Below, in pieces: positions 1 to 8,156 of a stretch of 64,000 nucleotides of DNA. The DNA lies in NCBI GenBank assembly GCA_016713325.1, contig JADJPJ010000083.1:14358-78357 (forward strand), given 5' to 3'. The position numbers and the translations under genes are program-made. The notes below the pieces were generated by a model, which saw only the letters and a list, made by a program, of their open reading frames with translations, was not told the DNA's origin and ran no database searches. The first letter of the stretch is position 1; the number at the start of each line of letters is the position of its first letter. The stretch comes from Candidatus Flexifilum affinis. GTDB taxonomy: Bacteria; Chloroflexota; Anaerolineae; Aggregatilineales; Phototrophicaceae.

Positions 1-435
1 TTCGCCCATCCGGTCGCGCGCCAGCAGCAGCGTCCGCTCCTGGGCATCCCACAGGGCCAGGGCGAACATCCCTTCGCAGTCGGCCAGGCGGCGAATATCT
101 CCCCCGCGCAGATGCTCGATCAGCGTCTCGGCGTCGCTGGTGGTGCGAAAGTGAACCCCCTGCGCCTCCAGCGCCGTGCGCAGATCCAGGTGGTTGTAGA
201 TCTCGCCGTTGTAGGCCAGGGCATAGCGTTCGTCGGCGCTGCGCATCGGCAGGGCGGCGGCGGGCGTCGTCGGGTCGAGGATGGCCAGGCGGCGGTTGCC
301 CAATCCGACCGGCCCGTCGAGGATGACCCCGCCGGAATCCGGCCCCCGGTGGATGAGCATGCGGTTCATGGCCTCGACCTCGTCGTGCGTGACCGGCCGG
401 CCGTCAAAATACAGAACCCCGCAGATTCCGCACAT
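1..435 (-). CDS. asnB: Asparagine synthase (glutamine-hydrolysing), N-terminal part, cut by window edge
   Basis: Class II asparagine synthases hydrolyse glutamine and pass the ammonia to an ATP-activated aspartate. Only the first 145 residues are present; the reading frame stays open to base 1. The protein starts MCGICGV, so Cys2 can become the N-terminal nucleophile of the glutaminase domain. RGPDSGG (residues 30-36) and YNGEIYN (75-81) are further signatures of that domain. The synthetase half lies outside the window. It is on the same strand as the glycosyltransferase at 620-1744, separated by about 185 bases of palindromic repeats. AsnB homologues often sit in polysaccharide clusters, so the role may be in envelope sugar metabolism instead of asparagine supply; this is inference. 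No clear ribosome-binding site is visible, but the start is fixed by the Cys2 requirement. Confidence 0.9.
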   Translation of the reverse strand, partial: MCGICGVLYFDGRPVTHDEVEAMNRMLIHRGPDSGGVILDGPVGLGNRRLAILDPTTPAAALPMRSADERYALAYNGEIYNHLDLRTALEAQGVHFRTTSDAETLIEHLRGGDIRRLADCEGMFALALWDAQERTLLLARDRMGE

Positions 436-470
436 GGTCAGGCCACGCCCCGGTTACGGGCAGGTCGGGT

Positions 471-593
471 GTAGGGACGCGCAACGGCGCGTCCGCCTGA
501 GGCATTGCCTTCATTGTGAATTGCCGCTTCAACGGACGACCCATGGGTCATCCCTACGGTGGATCGTGCGTAGGGACAAGGCATGCCTCGTCC
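471..593. repeat. Cluster of short palindromic repeats between asnB and the GT4 gene
   Basis: Three hairpin units lie here. Unit one (471-494) has a GGACGCG arm at 475-481 and CGCGTCC at 488-494. Unit two (534-557) has GACCC pairing with GGGTC and ends in CCCTAC. Unit three (570-593) starts GTAGGGAC and ends GTCC. The first unit is identical over 24 bases to 21035-21058 and recurs with variants at 24300, 38096 and 40287. The 436-619 gap holds no credible gene. Confidence 0.7.
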
Positions 594-619
594 GCAATGC
601 CGGGTCGTCGTGATCCCCG

Positions 620-1744
620 TCACGGTTTCAACCCTTCGTACAGGTCCGCCGTCGCCACGACCATCCGGTCGGCGTCGAAGACCGTCTCCAGCCGCTCCTG
701 GCCGAGCAGCCCCATGTGCCGGCGCAGCGGTTTGTCGCCCAGCAGCACGTCGAGCGCTGTCGCCAGCGCGTCCACGTCGCCCGAGGAGAACAGATATCCC
801 GTCTCGTTGTTGACCACGACCTCCGGGATGGCGCTCACGTCCGAGCCGATGATCGGCACGGCGGCGGCCATCGCCTCCAGCATGACGATGCCGAATCCCT
901 CCCACAGGCTGGGCATGAGCAGCATATCGAAGCCGGCCATGCAGCGCGCGGCGTCGTCGCGCCAACCGAGGAAATGCGTCCGCCCCGCGATGCCGAGCGC
1001 CCCGGCCTCTGCCTCCAGCGCCGGCCGCAGCGGACCATCCCCGACGATCGCCAGATGCGCCGACGGGTGCTTCTCGGCTAACTGCGCGAAAGCCTGGAGG
1101 GCGAAGCTCACGCCCTTCTGCTCGATCAGCCGGCAGACCATCCCGGCGACCGGCGCGTCTTCGGGCAGCTTCAGTTCGCGGCGCAGGTCGGCCCGCGTCT
1201 GGTTCAGGTCGATCGATGGCTGTGGGGGCAGACCGTAATGGATGGTGCGGATTTTCCGCGGCGAGGCGCCTTCGACCTCGATGCAGAAGCGCCGGATCGC
1301 CTCGCTGATGGCGATGCCCCCGCTGGATGACGCCCAGATCGCCCGGTTCAGCAGCTTGATCGCCGGGTGGGTCCGAAACGGATCGTCGTTGTGCCGGCTT
1401 ACGACCAGATGGCGCACCCCCGCCAGCCGCCCGGCTGCCGCGCCGTACAGATCGGCGTGGATCAGGTGGGTGTGGAGGATGTCGGGCTTGTCGTTCAGCA
1501 GCGCCATGCGGATTTTGCCGATCACGCCCACGTCACTGTGCCGCCGGATGACGATCCGCTCGACCGGCACGCCCTGGGAGGCCAGGCCGTTGGCGAAATC
1601 GTCGGCGGGTTTGTCCGGCTCGACCATCAGGATCAGGCGGACGGTGAAGCCGAGGTCTTTCAACCCGGGCAGCAGAATCAGCAGGTGGCGCTCGGCCCCG
1701 GCGATGCGCGTCGCTTTGATCAGGTGGGTTACCTTCATCGGCAT
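620..1744 (-). CDS. GT4-family glycosyltransferase (GT-B fold)
   Basis: Predicted retaining glycosyltransferase of 374 residues that would add a sugar from a nucleotide donor to an envelope glycan intermediate at the cytoplasmic face. The N-terminal Rossmann half starts KVTHLIKATRIAGAERHL, with the glycine-rich acceptor-side loop. The C-terminal half carries GDGPLRPALE and the donor-site motif SLWEGFGIVMLEAMAAAVP near residue 280, with the E-x7-E spacing typical of GT4 enzymes. Length is normal for the family. Two ATGs compete, at 1744 and 1738. The gene starts 20 bases after the end of the polyprenyl-phosphate transferase gene at 1764-2827, and asnB lies further downstream, so the three probably form one polysaccharide operon. 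Donor and acceptor cannot be read from the sequence. Confidence 0.85.
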   Translation of the reverse strand: MPMKVTHLIKATRIAGAERHLLILLPGLKDLGFTVRLILMVEPDKPADDFANGLASQGVPVERIVIRRHSDVGVIGKIRMALLNDKPDILHTHLIHADLYGAAAGRLAGVRHLVVSRHNDDPFRTHPAIKLLNRAIWASSSGGIAISEAIRRFCIEVEGASPRKIRTIHYGLPPQPSIDLNQTRADLRRELKLPEDAPVAGMVCRLIEQKGVSFALQAFAQLAEKHPSAHLAIVGDGPLRPALEAEAGALGIAGRTHFLGWRDDAARCMAGFDMLLMPSLWEGFGIVMLEAMAAAVPIIGSDVSAIPEVVVNNETGYLFSSGDVDALATALDVLLGDKPLRRHMGLLGQERLETVFDADRMVVATADLYEGLKP

Positions 1745-1763
1745 CGTGGCTCTCTCTGCCCGG

Positions 1764-2827
1764 TCATTGCGGTCCGCCGGTCTGGGGAGGTGGGGGTGAA
1801 GCAGGAACGGCCGGTGGGTTCAACTGGTAGCGCCGGCGGATCAGCATCATCACCCCGAACAGAGCAGCCAGCAGCGCCAGCGCCCCCAGGCCGATCCACA
1901 GCGCGCGTTCCGGCGGTTCGCGGCTGACCAGCACGCCCAGCGCGCCGAACAGGGCGCAGCCGCCATACAGGATGAAAATGGCCTGGCGCTGGCTGAGCCC
2001 CAGGCTGAGCAGCCGGTGCGAGGTGTGATCCTTGCCCGCCTGCCCCGGCGACCGCCCCTCGCTGATGCGGGTGAATACCACCAGGCATATGTCGAAGATC
2101 GGCAGCGCCAGCACCAGGATCGGCACCATCCAGGTCACGCTCAGTGGCTGCGATCCGAAGCGCAGCTCGATGCCCAGCACCGCCAGCACGAACCCCAGCA
2201 CCAGCGCCCCATGTCGCCCATGAAGGTGCTGGCCGGGTTGAAGTTGTATATTAGAAAGCCGATCGCGCTGCCCGCCATGGCCGCGGCCAGCGCCGCCACC
2301 AGCGACAACCCCTCGTTGTAGGCCAGGAAGGTGAAATACAGCCCGGCGATGGCGCTCAGGCCTGCCGACAGGCCATCCATGTTGTCGAGGAAGTTGACAG
2401 CGTTGGTGATCGTCACCACCCACAGCACGGTGAGCGGATAGTCGAGCAGCGGCGTGTTGAACAACTGAATCTGAATGCCGCCTGCGATCAGGATGCTGGC
2501 GGCGATCACCTGGGCCACCAGCTTGGCGCGGATGCCCAGTTCGTAGCGGTCGTCGATCAGCCCGACCACGGCCAGCAGCGCCGCGCCGATCAGCATCGCG
2601 CTCAGGTCGCCCAGACTGTCCGGCAGCACGAACAGGATCAGCGCCAGGGCGAACCCGGCGAAGATGGCCAGCCCGCCCATCAGCGGCTTGTGATCGGTGT
2701 GAATTTTGCGCTGGTTCGGTTTGTCGACCACGCCCAGGCGCAGCGCAATGGCGCGAGACAGCGGCGTCATGCCCACCGCCCTCGCGATGTCCACCACCAC
2801 CACCGGCACAAACAACAGCGGATCCAA
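1764..2827 (-). CDS. Polyprenyl-phosphate HexNAc-1-phosphate transferase (WecA/TagO/MraY family), split by a frameshift
   Basis: Integral membrane enzyme that transfers a sugar-1-phosphate from a UDP-sugar onto undecaprenyl phosphate, the first step of many envelope polymers. The first frame (2827 down to about 2210) holds the N-terminal helices, KPNQRKIH, the catalytic NFLDNMDGLSAGL loop and FMGDMG. The second frame (about 2209 down to 1764) continues with ALVLGFVLAVLGI, the KDHTSHRLLSLGLS loop and the last helices, ending in a proline-rich tail. The two join if one G is restored in the G run at 2207-2210. The N-terminal frame is open to 2929, but TTG at 2827 is preferred because GGGGGT lies just upstream and the protein then starts close to its first helix. 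It is probably one functional gene with a sequencing slip, or a recent mutation. The GT4 gene follows after 19 bases. Confidence 0.8.
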
Positions 2828-2950
2828 CCGCGCACCCCCTTTGCATGGCAATCGCGCAGCGATCGCCCGACGGCTGGAAGTGTAGCGTAGATCGTGGGGC
2901 GATTTAAGGGCGGTTGGCCTCCTGTGCATGGTGCGCGGGCAAGCCTGACA

Positions 2951-2978
2951 TTGGCGTAGCCCGAATCGTCCCTATAAT
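2951..2978 (+). promoter_or_regulatory. Sigma70-type promoter for the SnoaL-like gene
   Basis: TTGGCG (2951-2956) and TATAAT (2973-2978) are 16 bases apart. The start codon at 3019 lies about 40 bases downstream. Confidence 0.55.
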
Positions 2979-3018
2979 ATGGGTATCAACCCTTATCTCT
3001 CCAACCACAGGACCAACG

Positions 3019-3396
3019 ATGACCGCTGCCAACAAGCAGATTCTATGCCGCCACTTTGAAGAGGTTCTGAACCAGGGTCAGCTTGCCGTGATCGACGAGA
3101 TCTACAGCGACGCCTACGTCCTCGACGCGCCCGTCCAGACGGACGGCTCGGCGCAGGCGCACGGCCAGACGCTCGGCCGCGACGGCCTGAAGCGCCGTGT
3201 GACGCTCTTCCGCACCGCCTTCCCGGACATCCACTTCACCATCAACGACATGGTGGCCGAAAACGACCGGGTGGTGGTGCAGTACACCTTCGCCGGCACG
3301 CACACCGGCACCTTCCGCGAGCTGGAGCCGACCGGGCGCAGCATCTCCGTCATGGGCATCCTGATCGCGCAGGTGGTGGACGGTTGCATTCAGTAG
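3019..3396 (+). CDS. SnoaL-like/ester cyclase-type protein with premature stop
   Basis: Small protein of the SnoaL-like (NTF2-fold) family, whose members are polyketide cyclases, small-molecule isomerases or proteins of unknown role. ATG at 3019 was chosen because the frame starts MTAANKQILCRHFEEVLNQG as these proteins do, and a good promoter lies at 2951-2978. The family pattern is clear: FPDIHFTINDMVAENDRVVV followed by GTHTGTF and the PTGR turn. The frame stops at TAG 3394-3396 after 125 residues, just where the last strand should form. Reading on in the same frame gives VSVIDGGDMMHQL, a normal SnoaL tail, up to TGA at 3541-3543. The stop therefore cuts about 48 codons and the protein is probably non-functional, unless the stop is a base error. 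Confidence 0.75.
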   Translation: MTAANKQILCRHFEEVLNQGQLAVIDEIYSDAYVLDAPVQTDGSAQAHGQTLGRDGLKRRVTLFRTAFPDIHFTINDMVAENDRVVVQYTFAGTHTGTFRELEPTGRSISVMGILIAQVVDGCIQ

Positions 3397-3624
3397 GCGG
3401 TCAGCGTCATCGACGGCGGCGACATGATGCACCAGCTCGCGCCGCACCACAAATCGACCGTGCAGATTTTCCTCGACCATCTCTTTGACCGCGTGCGCGA
3501 CGTGCTCAGCGAACTATTGTTCACGCAGCCAGGGACTTCATGAGGAATGGGGAAACTCACCCGGCAGTGTTTTTCTCTCATTCCTCATCCCTCGTTTCTC
3601 ATTCCTTCTTTTCAGGAGCCTCCC

Positions 3625-4152
3625 ATGATCATCACGCGCACCCTTCACCTGATCCCCATGCGGCGGAACCATCTGGAGGCGCTGGCGCGCGGCAAGGACG
3701 CCCTGGGCGCGCTGCTGGGCGTGACTGTCCCGGCCGGATGGCCCACGTTCCCGGAAGCCTACGCCCTCCCCGAAGGCGACCCAACGCCGGAAGTAGCCGA
3801 AGACCCCGAATGGCAGGGCTACTTCTTCATCCACCCAATCGAGCGCGTCCTGGTAGGCAGCGGCGGCTTCAAAGGCCCGCCCGACGCGTCTGGCGCCGTG
3901 GAGATCGGCTACGAGATCGCACCGGAATACTGGAATCGTGGGCTGGCCACCGAGGCGGCGCGCGGCATGGTCGAGTTCGCCTTCGCTCATGAAGCCGTGC
4001 GAGCGGTCATCGCCCATACGTTGGCCGAGATGAACGCGTCGACCGCCGTTCTGCGCAAGGTCGGCATGACCTTCGCCGGCCAGGTGGATGACCCGGAATT
4101 CGGCGCGATCTGGCGCTGGGAGATCCCCCGCGACGCGTACCGGCCGGCCTGA
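3625..4152 (+). CDS. GNAT-family N-acetyltransferase (RimJ/RimL-like)
   Basis: Predicted acetyl-CoA-dependent N-acetyltransferase of 175 residues, cytoplasmic, substrate unknown. The start at 3625 follows CAGGAG by a normal distance. The pattern fits the RimJ/RimL branch: beta strand VLVGSGGFKGPPD near residues 73-85, EIGYEIAPEYWNRGLATEAA (about 93-112) with the RGLATEA acetyl-CoA pyrophosphate loop (in place of the usual Q/R-x-x-G-x-G/A), then HTLAEMNASTAVLRKVGM with the asparagine and the final helix. It is complete. It lies 228 bases after the first stop of the SnoaL-like gene and is followed by a small ABM-like gene; whether they are cotranscribed is unclear. The spacer upstream contains a CT-rich stretch that is partly repeated near 35.1 kb. 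Confidence 0.85.
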   Translation: MIITRTLHLIPMRRNHLEALARGKDALGALLGVTVPAGWPTFPEAYALPEGDPTPEVAEDPEWQGYFFIHPIERVLVGSGGFKGPPDASGAVEIGYEIAPEYWNRGLATEAARGMVEFAFAHEAVRAVIAHTLAEMNASTAVLRKVGMTFAGQVDDPEFGAIWRWEIPRDAYRPA

Positions 4153-4267
4153 ACAGTTCCAGGCCGCCGCAGGTCTACCCCGGGATGCCACAAATCCCAG
4201 AATTCTGGGATAGCCCGATCGGGCGGTCCCGACGCAAGATCGGGCCATGGAGCAGAAAGGGAAGCCC

Positions 4268-4552
4268 ATGATCCTCCTGCATATCGAGCATACGGTCTTC
4301 AATTTTGAGGCGTGGAAAGCGGCGTTTGACAGCGACCCGGTTGGCCGGCAGCGATCCGGCGTGCGCAGCTATCGCGTTCTGCGGCCGGTCGACGACCCGA
4401 ACTATGCTATCATCGATCTGGAGTTCGACACCCTGAACCAGGCGGAGGCGCTGCTTGCTGCCATGCAGCAGGTCTGGAGTCGCGTCGGCGGGGTGCTCAT
4501 GCAGAACCCGCAGTGGCGACTCGCCGAGGTGGTGGAGACCCGAGCGTATTAG
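4268..4552 (+). CDS. Small ABM-like dimeric alpha/beta-barrel protein
   Basis: A 94-residue protein that looks like a single ferredoxin-like (dimeric alpha/beta barrel) domain, as in antibiotic-biosynthesis monooxygenases and related small proteins. It starts MILLHIEHTVFNFEAWKAAF, the usual first strand plus helix, followed by a second strand set YRVLRPVDDPNYAIIDLEFD and a helix EALLAAMQQVW. ATG at 4268 is preferred over ATG at 4247 because AAAGGGA lies at proper distance before it and the protein then starts at the first strand. No catalytic residue can be assigned. It sits between a GNAT gene and a LuxR regulator on the same strand, with a 63-base gap to the latter. Function unknown. Confidence 0.65.
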   Translation: MILLHIEHTVFNFEAWKAAFDSDPVGRQRSGVRSYRVLRPVDDPNYAIIDLEFDTLNQAEALLAAMQQVWSRVGGVLMQNPQWRLAEVVETRAY

Positions 4553-4615
4553 CTGCTGCATCCGGATGTCGCTGTTCCCTTCGTCGCTGTCATAGGCTGT
4601 GAGGGCTGACGGGCC

Positions 4616-5626
4616 ATGAGAACACGATCGGCAGAGTTCACCCGGCGCGAGATGATCCGCCTGTGCCACAGCGCCCTCGACGCGCGAACGCTGCGGGTCG
4701 AGCTGCTGGCGCGCCTGAAAACCGTTGTCCCCTTCGACTACATCTACTTCACCACCACCGACCCGGCCACGAATCTGGGCACCAGCACCGTCATGACCGA
4801 AAAGCCGCCGCCCTGGATGATGTCGGTTTTTCTGGAGAACGAGTTCCTTCAGGACGATTTCAACAAATTCGGCGACATGGTGACGCGGCATCAGCCGGTG
4901 CGCATCCTCAGCGAGTCCACCCGCCACGATCTGCCGCGCAGCCGGCGCTACCGGGACATGCTCGCCCCGGCCGAATTCCTGGCCCAATTGGCGCCGCACA
5001 TCGCCGATGGCCTGCGCAAGGCGCTGCTGGTGGAGGGCGACCGCCGGGCTGCTGCATCCGATGGCCCTGGCGTGCTCCTCCTCGCCGAAGACCTGACCAT
5101 TGTGGCGGCGACGGCGGCTGCCGAGGAAGGGCTGGCGGATCTGGCTGCGATGGAGCACGGTGACCAGCGTGTCCTCCCGATCGCGGTCCGCAGCGTCGTC
5201 ACCCGGCTGAGAGCCATCGAGTCCGGGCGCGCAGGGGCGGAGGCGATCCCCAAGGTGCGCGTGCACACGCGTCCCGGGCGGTGGTGGGTGGTGTCCGCCT
5301 CGCGCCTCCACAGCGGCGGCGCTCCCGGGCAGATTGCCGTGATGTTCGAGACCACGAAACCCGCCGAGATCGCCCCGCTGATCATGCAGGCCTACCTGCT
5401 GACCGAGCGCGAAGGCGAGATCACCCGGTCTGTTCTGCGCGGCTGGTCCACCGCCGAGATCGCCGCGAACCTGCACATCTCGTCCAATACGGTGCAGGAT
5501 CACCTGAAGGCCATCTTCCGCAAGGTCGACGTGAGCAGCCGCGGCGAGCTCACCGCGCGCATTTTTGCCCAGCAGGTCGCTCCGAGTTATAAAGCCTACT
5601 CTTCTCTGGATGCACCGGATTCGTAG
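4616..5626 (+). CDS. LuxR-family transcriptional regulator
   Basis: DNA-binding regulator of 336 residues. The C-terminal helix-turn-helix spans about residues 262-326 and reads LTEREGEITRSVLRGWSTAE followed by IAANLHISSNTVQDHLKAIF, a textbook LuxR/GerE domain. The N-terminal about 240 residues have no receiver motif; the segment TVVPFDYIYFTTTDPATNLG and what follows resembles a GAF-like ligand pocket, which is inference. It belongs to the group of LuxR regulators with a long sensory N-terminus instead of a phosphorylation site. It is followed after 43 bases by an unknown gene on the same strand. Target and ligand are unknown. Confidence 0.85.
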   Translation: MRTRSAEFTRREMIRLCHSALDARTLRVELLARLKTVVPFDYIYFTTTDPATNLGTSTVMTEKPPPWMMSVFLENEFLQDDFNKFGDMVTRHQPVRILSESTRHDLPRSRRYRDMLAPAEFLAQLAPHIADGLRKALLVEGDRRAAASDGPGVLLLAEDLTIVAATAAAEEGLADLAAMEHGDQRVLPIAVRSVVTRLRAIESGRAGAEAIPKVRVHTRPGRWWVVSASRLHSGGAPGQIAVMFETTKPAEIAPLIMQAYLLTEREGEITRSVLRGWSTAEIAANLHISSNTVQDHLKAIFRKVDVSSRGELTARIFAQQVAPSYKAYSSLDAPDS

Positions 5627-5669
5627 CCAGGGCTGACGACACCGACAACGCGCAGGAGGCCGCTGAACC

Positions 5670-6362
5670 ATGACGCAGATGACCGATGCCCACGCCCGTG
5701 AGCGGTTGGCCGCCCTGAAGGCCAAACTGGCGCATGAAAACCAGCTCTATGACCGCTTTGGCAGCCCCGACATCCGGAAGCGCATCGACGCCCTTGAGGC
5801 CGAGATCGCCGCACTGCCGGAGCATATCCGACGCGAAGAGGCGATCACCGCAGCGCTAAAGTCGCTCACGGAGGCCGTCGAAGATTACCTGATGGACCGC
5901 GAGGCGCGCCTGCTGCCCGATCCGGGCGATCTCTGGGAGCACCTGCGCGATCTGCCGGCCAATCTGCCGATTGCTGCTCAAGTGGTGAAGCTGCGGGAGC
6001 ATCTTCGCGGCCTGGGCGCATCCGACGAGGACATGCAGATCGCCGTGCTGCTGGCCGCCGACCTGGAAGGCGCGAAGGCGCAGGTCTTCCGCTTCCGCAA
6101 GCGCCTGGTCGACGCCGTCACCGCACTGGGGGAGCTCACCCCCTGGACAGGCGACCCGGTCGCCGAGATCGCCGCCTGGGACCCCGGCCCGCTGCGCGCC
6201 GAGGCCGACGCCCTGCTCAGCGCGGAGCTGCGCATCGAGCGCGGCCCGGACCTGGACCAGCGCCGGCGGCTTTACCAACTGCGCATTCTGGGGAGCATCG
6301 CCATGCTGCGCCTCCTGGGTCGGCCGCAGCAAAGCATCGAAGAGACCATTCGGCACAGGTAG
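5670..6362 (+). CDS. Hypothetical protein with N-terminal coiled coil
   Basis: A 230-residue protein that I do not recognise. Residues 1-60 are charged and heptad-like (ERLAALKAKLAHENQLYDRF), followed by helical stretches rich in Leu, Ala and Arg. There is no signal peptide or membrane segment. ATG at 5670 has AGGAGG upstream at 5654-5659. The next gene starts 23 bases after the stop, so the two are probably cotranscribed. The last about 68 bases of the gene (6237-6304 and following) are found again, with roughly six mismatches by eye, at 7348-7415 beyond the neighbouring gene, which points to an old local duplication. Mostly alpha-helical and soluble; function unknown. Confidence 0.6.
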   Translation: MTQMTDAHARERLAALKAKLAHENQLYDRFGSPDIRKRIDALEAEIAALPEHIRREEAITAALKSLTEAVEDYLMDREARLLPDPGDLWEHLRDLPANLPIAAQVVKLREHLRGLGASDEDMQIAVLLAADLEGAKAQVFRFRKRLVDAVTALGELTPWTGDPVAEIAAWDPGPLRAEADALLSAELRIERGPDLDQRRRLYQLRILGSIAMLRLLGRPQQSIEETIRHR

Positions 6363-6385
6363 ACCATGAGAGGCCAGGAAGCGCG

Positions 6386-7243
6386 ATGAACATTCCGAAG
6401 TACTGGGCAAAAAGTGGTAGTCGTCCGGTGAGAGTCTGGGGACGGACGATCGATCTGGCCGTGTGGGAGTGGTCGAACACCAGCATGGCCGAAGCGCAGC
6501 GAAAAGCCGAAGCGCATCTCAATGAGACGGCGCAGCGCCTCGAAGCCGGGAAAGGCATACCGGATTATCCCTATGGCGAGCGGGTTCTGCGTGAGGAAAT
6601 CGTCCAGACCATCAGCAACGCGGAAGGCGCCGAGGTCGGCATCATCACCCGGAATGCTTACGGGGCGCTGATCATGAACGCCGCTGGAGCGATGTTCATC
6701 GATATCGATTTTCCGGAGGTCCACACGTCGCTCTCGCCCCGATCGCTTTTCAACCGACTGCTCGGGATCAAGCCGTCCAGGCCCGATCCCGAGCCGGAAG
6801 CGGTGGCGCGCGTGCTGGATTGGGCGCAGCAGCATCCCGACCTGGGCCTGCGCATCTACCGGACGTGCGCCGGGCTGCGCTGCCTGGTCACCAGCCAGGT
6901 CTTCGACCCGAACAGTGCCGACACCCACGCCATCCTGACCGCGCTCCACAGCGATCCTCTGTACGTGCGGTTGTGCCGGCAGCAGTCGAGTTTTCGCGCC
7001 AGGCTGACCCCCAAACCGTGGCGGATCGGGGCGGGGCTGCCGGGGCGCTACCCGCGGATCAGCAGCGAGGACGAGGACGATCATCGGCTGTGGCTGCGCA
7101 CGTATGAACAGGCCGGTCTCGAGGTTTCGGTCTGCCGACTGGTGACGTCGACCGGCCCGCAGACGGTCCACCCCGATATTGCGCCGATCCTCACGCTGCA
7201 CGATCAGCTCACCCGGCTTGATCAGCGGACGACGCTCGCTTAG
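6386..7243 (+). CDS. Conserved hypothetical protein, starts MNIPKYWAK, with a D-x-D strand
   Basis: A 285-residue cytoplasmic protein. I recognise the type (N-terminal MNIPKYWA, WSNTS, YPYGERVLREE, VGIITRNAYGALIMN, RIYRTCAGLRCLVTSQVFDP, LYVRLCRQQSSFRARLTPKP) as a family of hypothetical proteins with no assigned function. The strand AMFIDIDFPE near residues 107-116, followed later by YRTCAGLRCLVT, resembles the first two motifs of archaeo-eukaryotic primase-like folds, but that is a weak visual match. Tryptophans and arginines are concentrated in the conserved blocks, which would suit nucleotide or nucleic-acid binding. It is complete and follows the coiled-coil gene by 23 bases. Confidence 0.7.
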   Translation: MNIPKYWAKSGSRPVRVWGRTIDLAVWEWSNTSMAEAQRKAEAHLNETAQRLEAGKGIPDYPYGERVLREEIVQTISNAEGAEVGIITRNAYGALIMNAAGAMFIDIDFPEVHTSLSPRSLFNRLLGIKPSRPDPEPEAVARVLDWAQQHPDLGLRIYRTCAGLRCLVTSQVFDPNSADTHAILTALHSDPLYVRLCRQQSSFRARLTPKPWRIGAGLPGRYPRISSEDEDDHRLWLRTYEQAGLEVSVCRLVTSTGPQTVHPDIAPILTLHDQLTRLDQRTTLA

Positions 7244-7347
7244 CCGGGGCATTCGGCAAATGGCCTGTCAATTGTAGGCACGCTACTGCGCGGTCCAACT
7301 AACTGGCTATTTCCAGCGAGCACACTTCGTGAGGCAGTCGAACATAC

Positions 7348-7415
7348 GAGCGCGGCCCGGACCACGATCAGCGCCGGCGGCTTTATCCATTGCGCATTCT
7401 GGGGAGCATCGCCAT
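7348..7415 (+). repeat. Partial duplicate of 6237-6304
   Basis: Aligns without gaps to the 3' coding part of the gene at 5670-6362, about six mismatches in 68 bases by eye. Both copies share GCGCATTCTGGGGAGCATCG. It is not part of an open gene here. Confidence 0.75.
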
Positions 7416-7747
7416 CGTTTCTTCGGCCACGAGTGGATGTCAGATGATCTTCGTCGGCGCAAACGATCTGACATTTCAACAGCCCTTGTGGCGCGCACAT
7501 CTCATTCGTGGCTTCTGCTCGACTGATGGCTTGATTTCCACTCTTGTATCTGATCTAAAGGCACGCGATAGACCGCCATCCCTCAATGACGAAATTCACA
7601 GAGAATACATGATGTTAGACACTATACTCTTCTGTATCTGACGTGATAGATGGAGATAGATGTAGACGTAGAGGAAGTATGGATACAGATCTTTAATATG
7701 TCCATGCCTCCGGAAGGGCTTTCTAGACAAGTGTGTCATACCTAAGA

Positions 7748-7773
7748 GGCGTTTTCGACGCAGCGAAAACGCC
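7748..7773. terminator. Perfect hairpin, possible terminator remnant
   Basis: GGCGTTTTCG (7748-7757) pairs fully with CGAAAACGCC (7764-7773) around a six-base loop, followed by CTTTATCT. No gene ends nearby, so it may be a leftover of a lost gene. Confidence 0.4.
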
Positions 7774-8156
7774 CTTTATCTACGCAGGCGACGCAGTTGT
7801 GTCCTCGGCGAGAGAAAAACCAGCAAGGTAAGTTTCAGATGCTATACATACTAAGTTCCCCTAAGCCATTGTTGAAGACTGGGATAGCAGTCTCACCTCA
7901 ATCTGAGAAACCGGTTGGGCGGGGGGCGGCACCACGGGCGGAGCCGCCGCAGTTCACCCTGTTTCATCCACGGAACGAGTTCGCGGGATGAACATAACGC
8001 CGGCGCGCACCTGCAACCCTGGATACGGGCATCATTTCTCCTCGGACCGCTACGGGCGGAAAGTCACTCTCGGCCCTGCGATCAACGCGATGGTCGGAGA
8101 CAGTTCAAGGAGCGCGCCGCGCTCTTGCGCTTGGTGTGCTGTATGAGGCTGGCAGA

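Larger units (their letters stand above)
7244..8156. other. Gene-poor, locally AT-richer stretch
   Basis: No credible gene is seen in about 900 bases. The stretch holds a degenerate copy of the 3' end of the gene at 5670-6362 (7348-7415), an AT-rich section around 7540-7870 that differs from the GC-rich surroundings, and a perfect hairpin at 7748-7773. Short open frames here have no ribosome-binding site and no recognisable protein pattern. Loss or movement of an accessory segment is a reasonable inference. Confidence 0.6.

Noticed and set aside
7797..7991. A 64-codon frame in the gene-poor patch
   Set aside because: No ribosome-binding site and no recognisable protein pattern.
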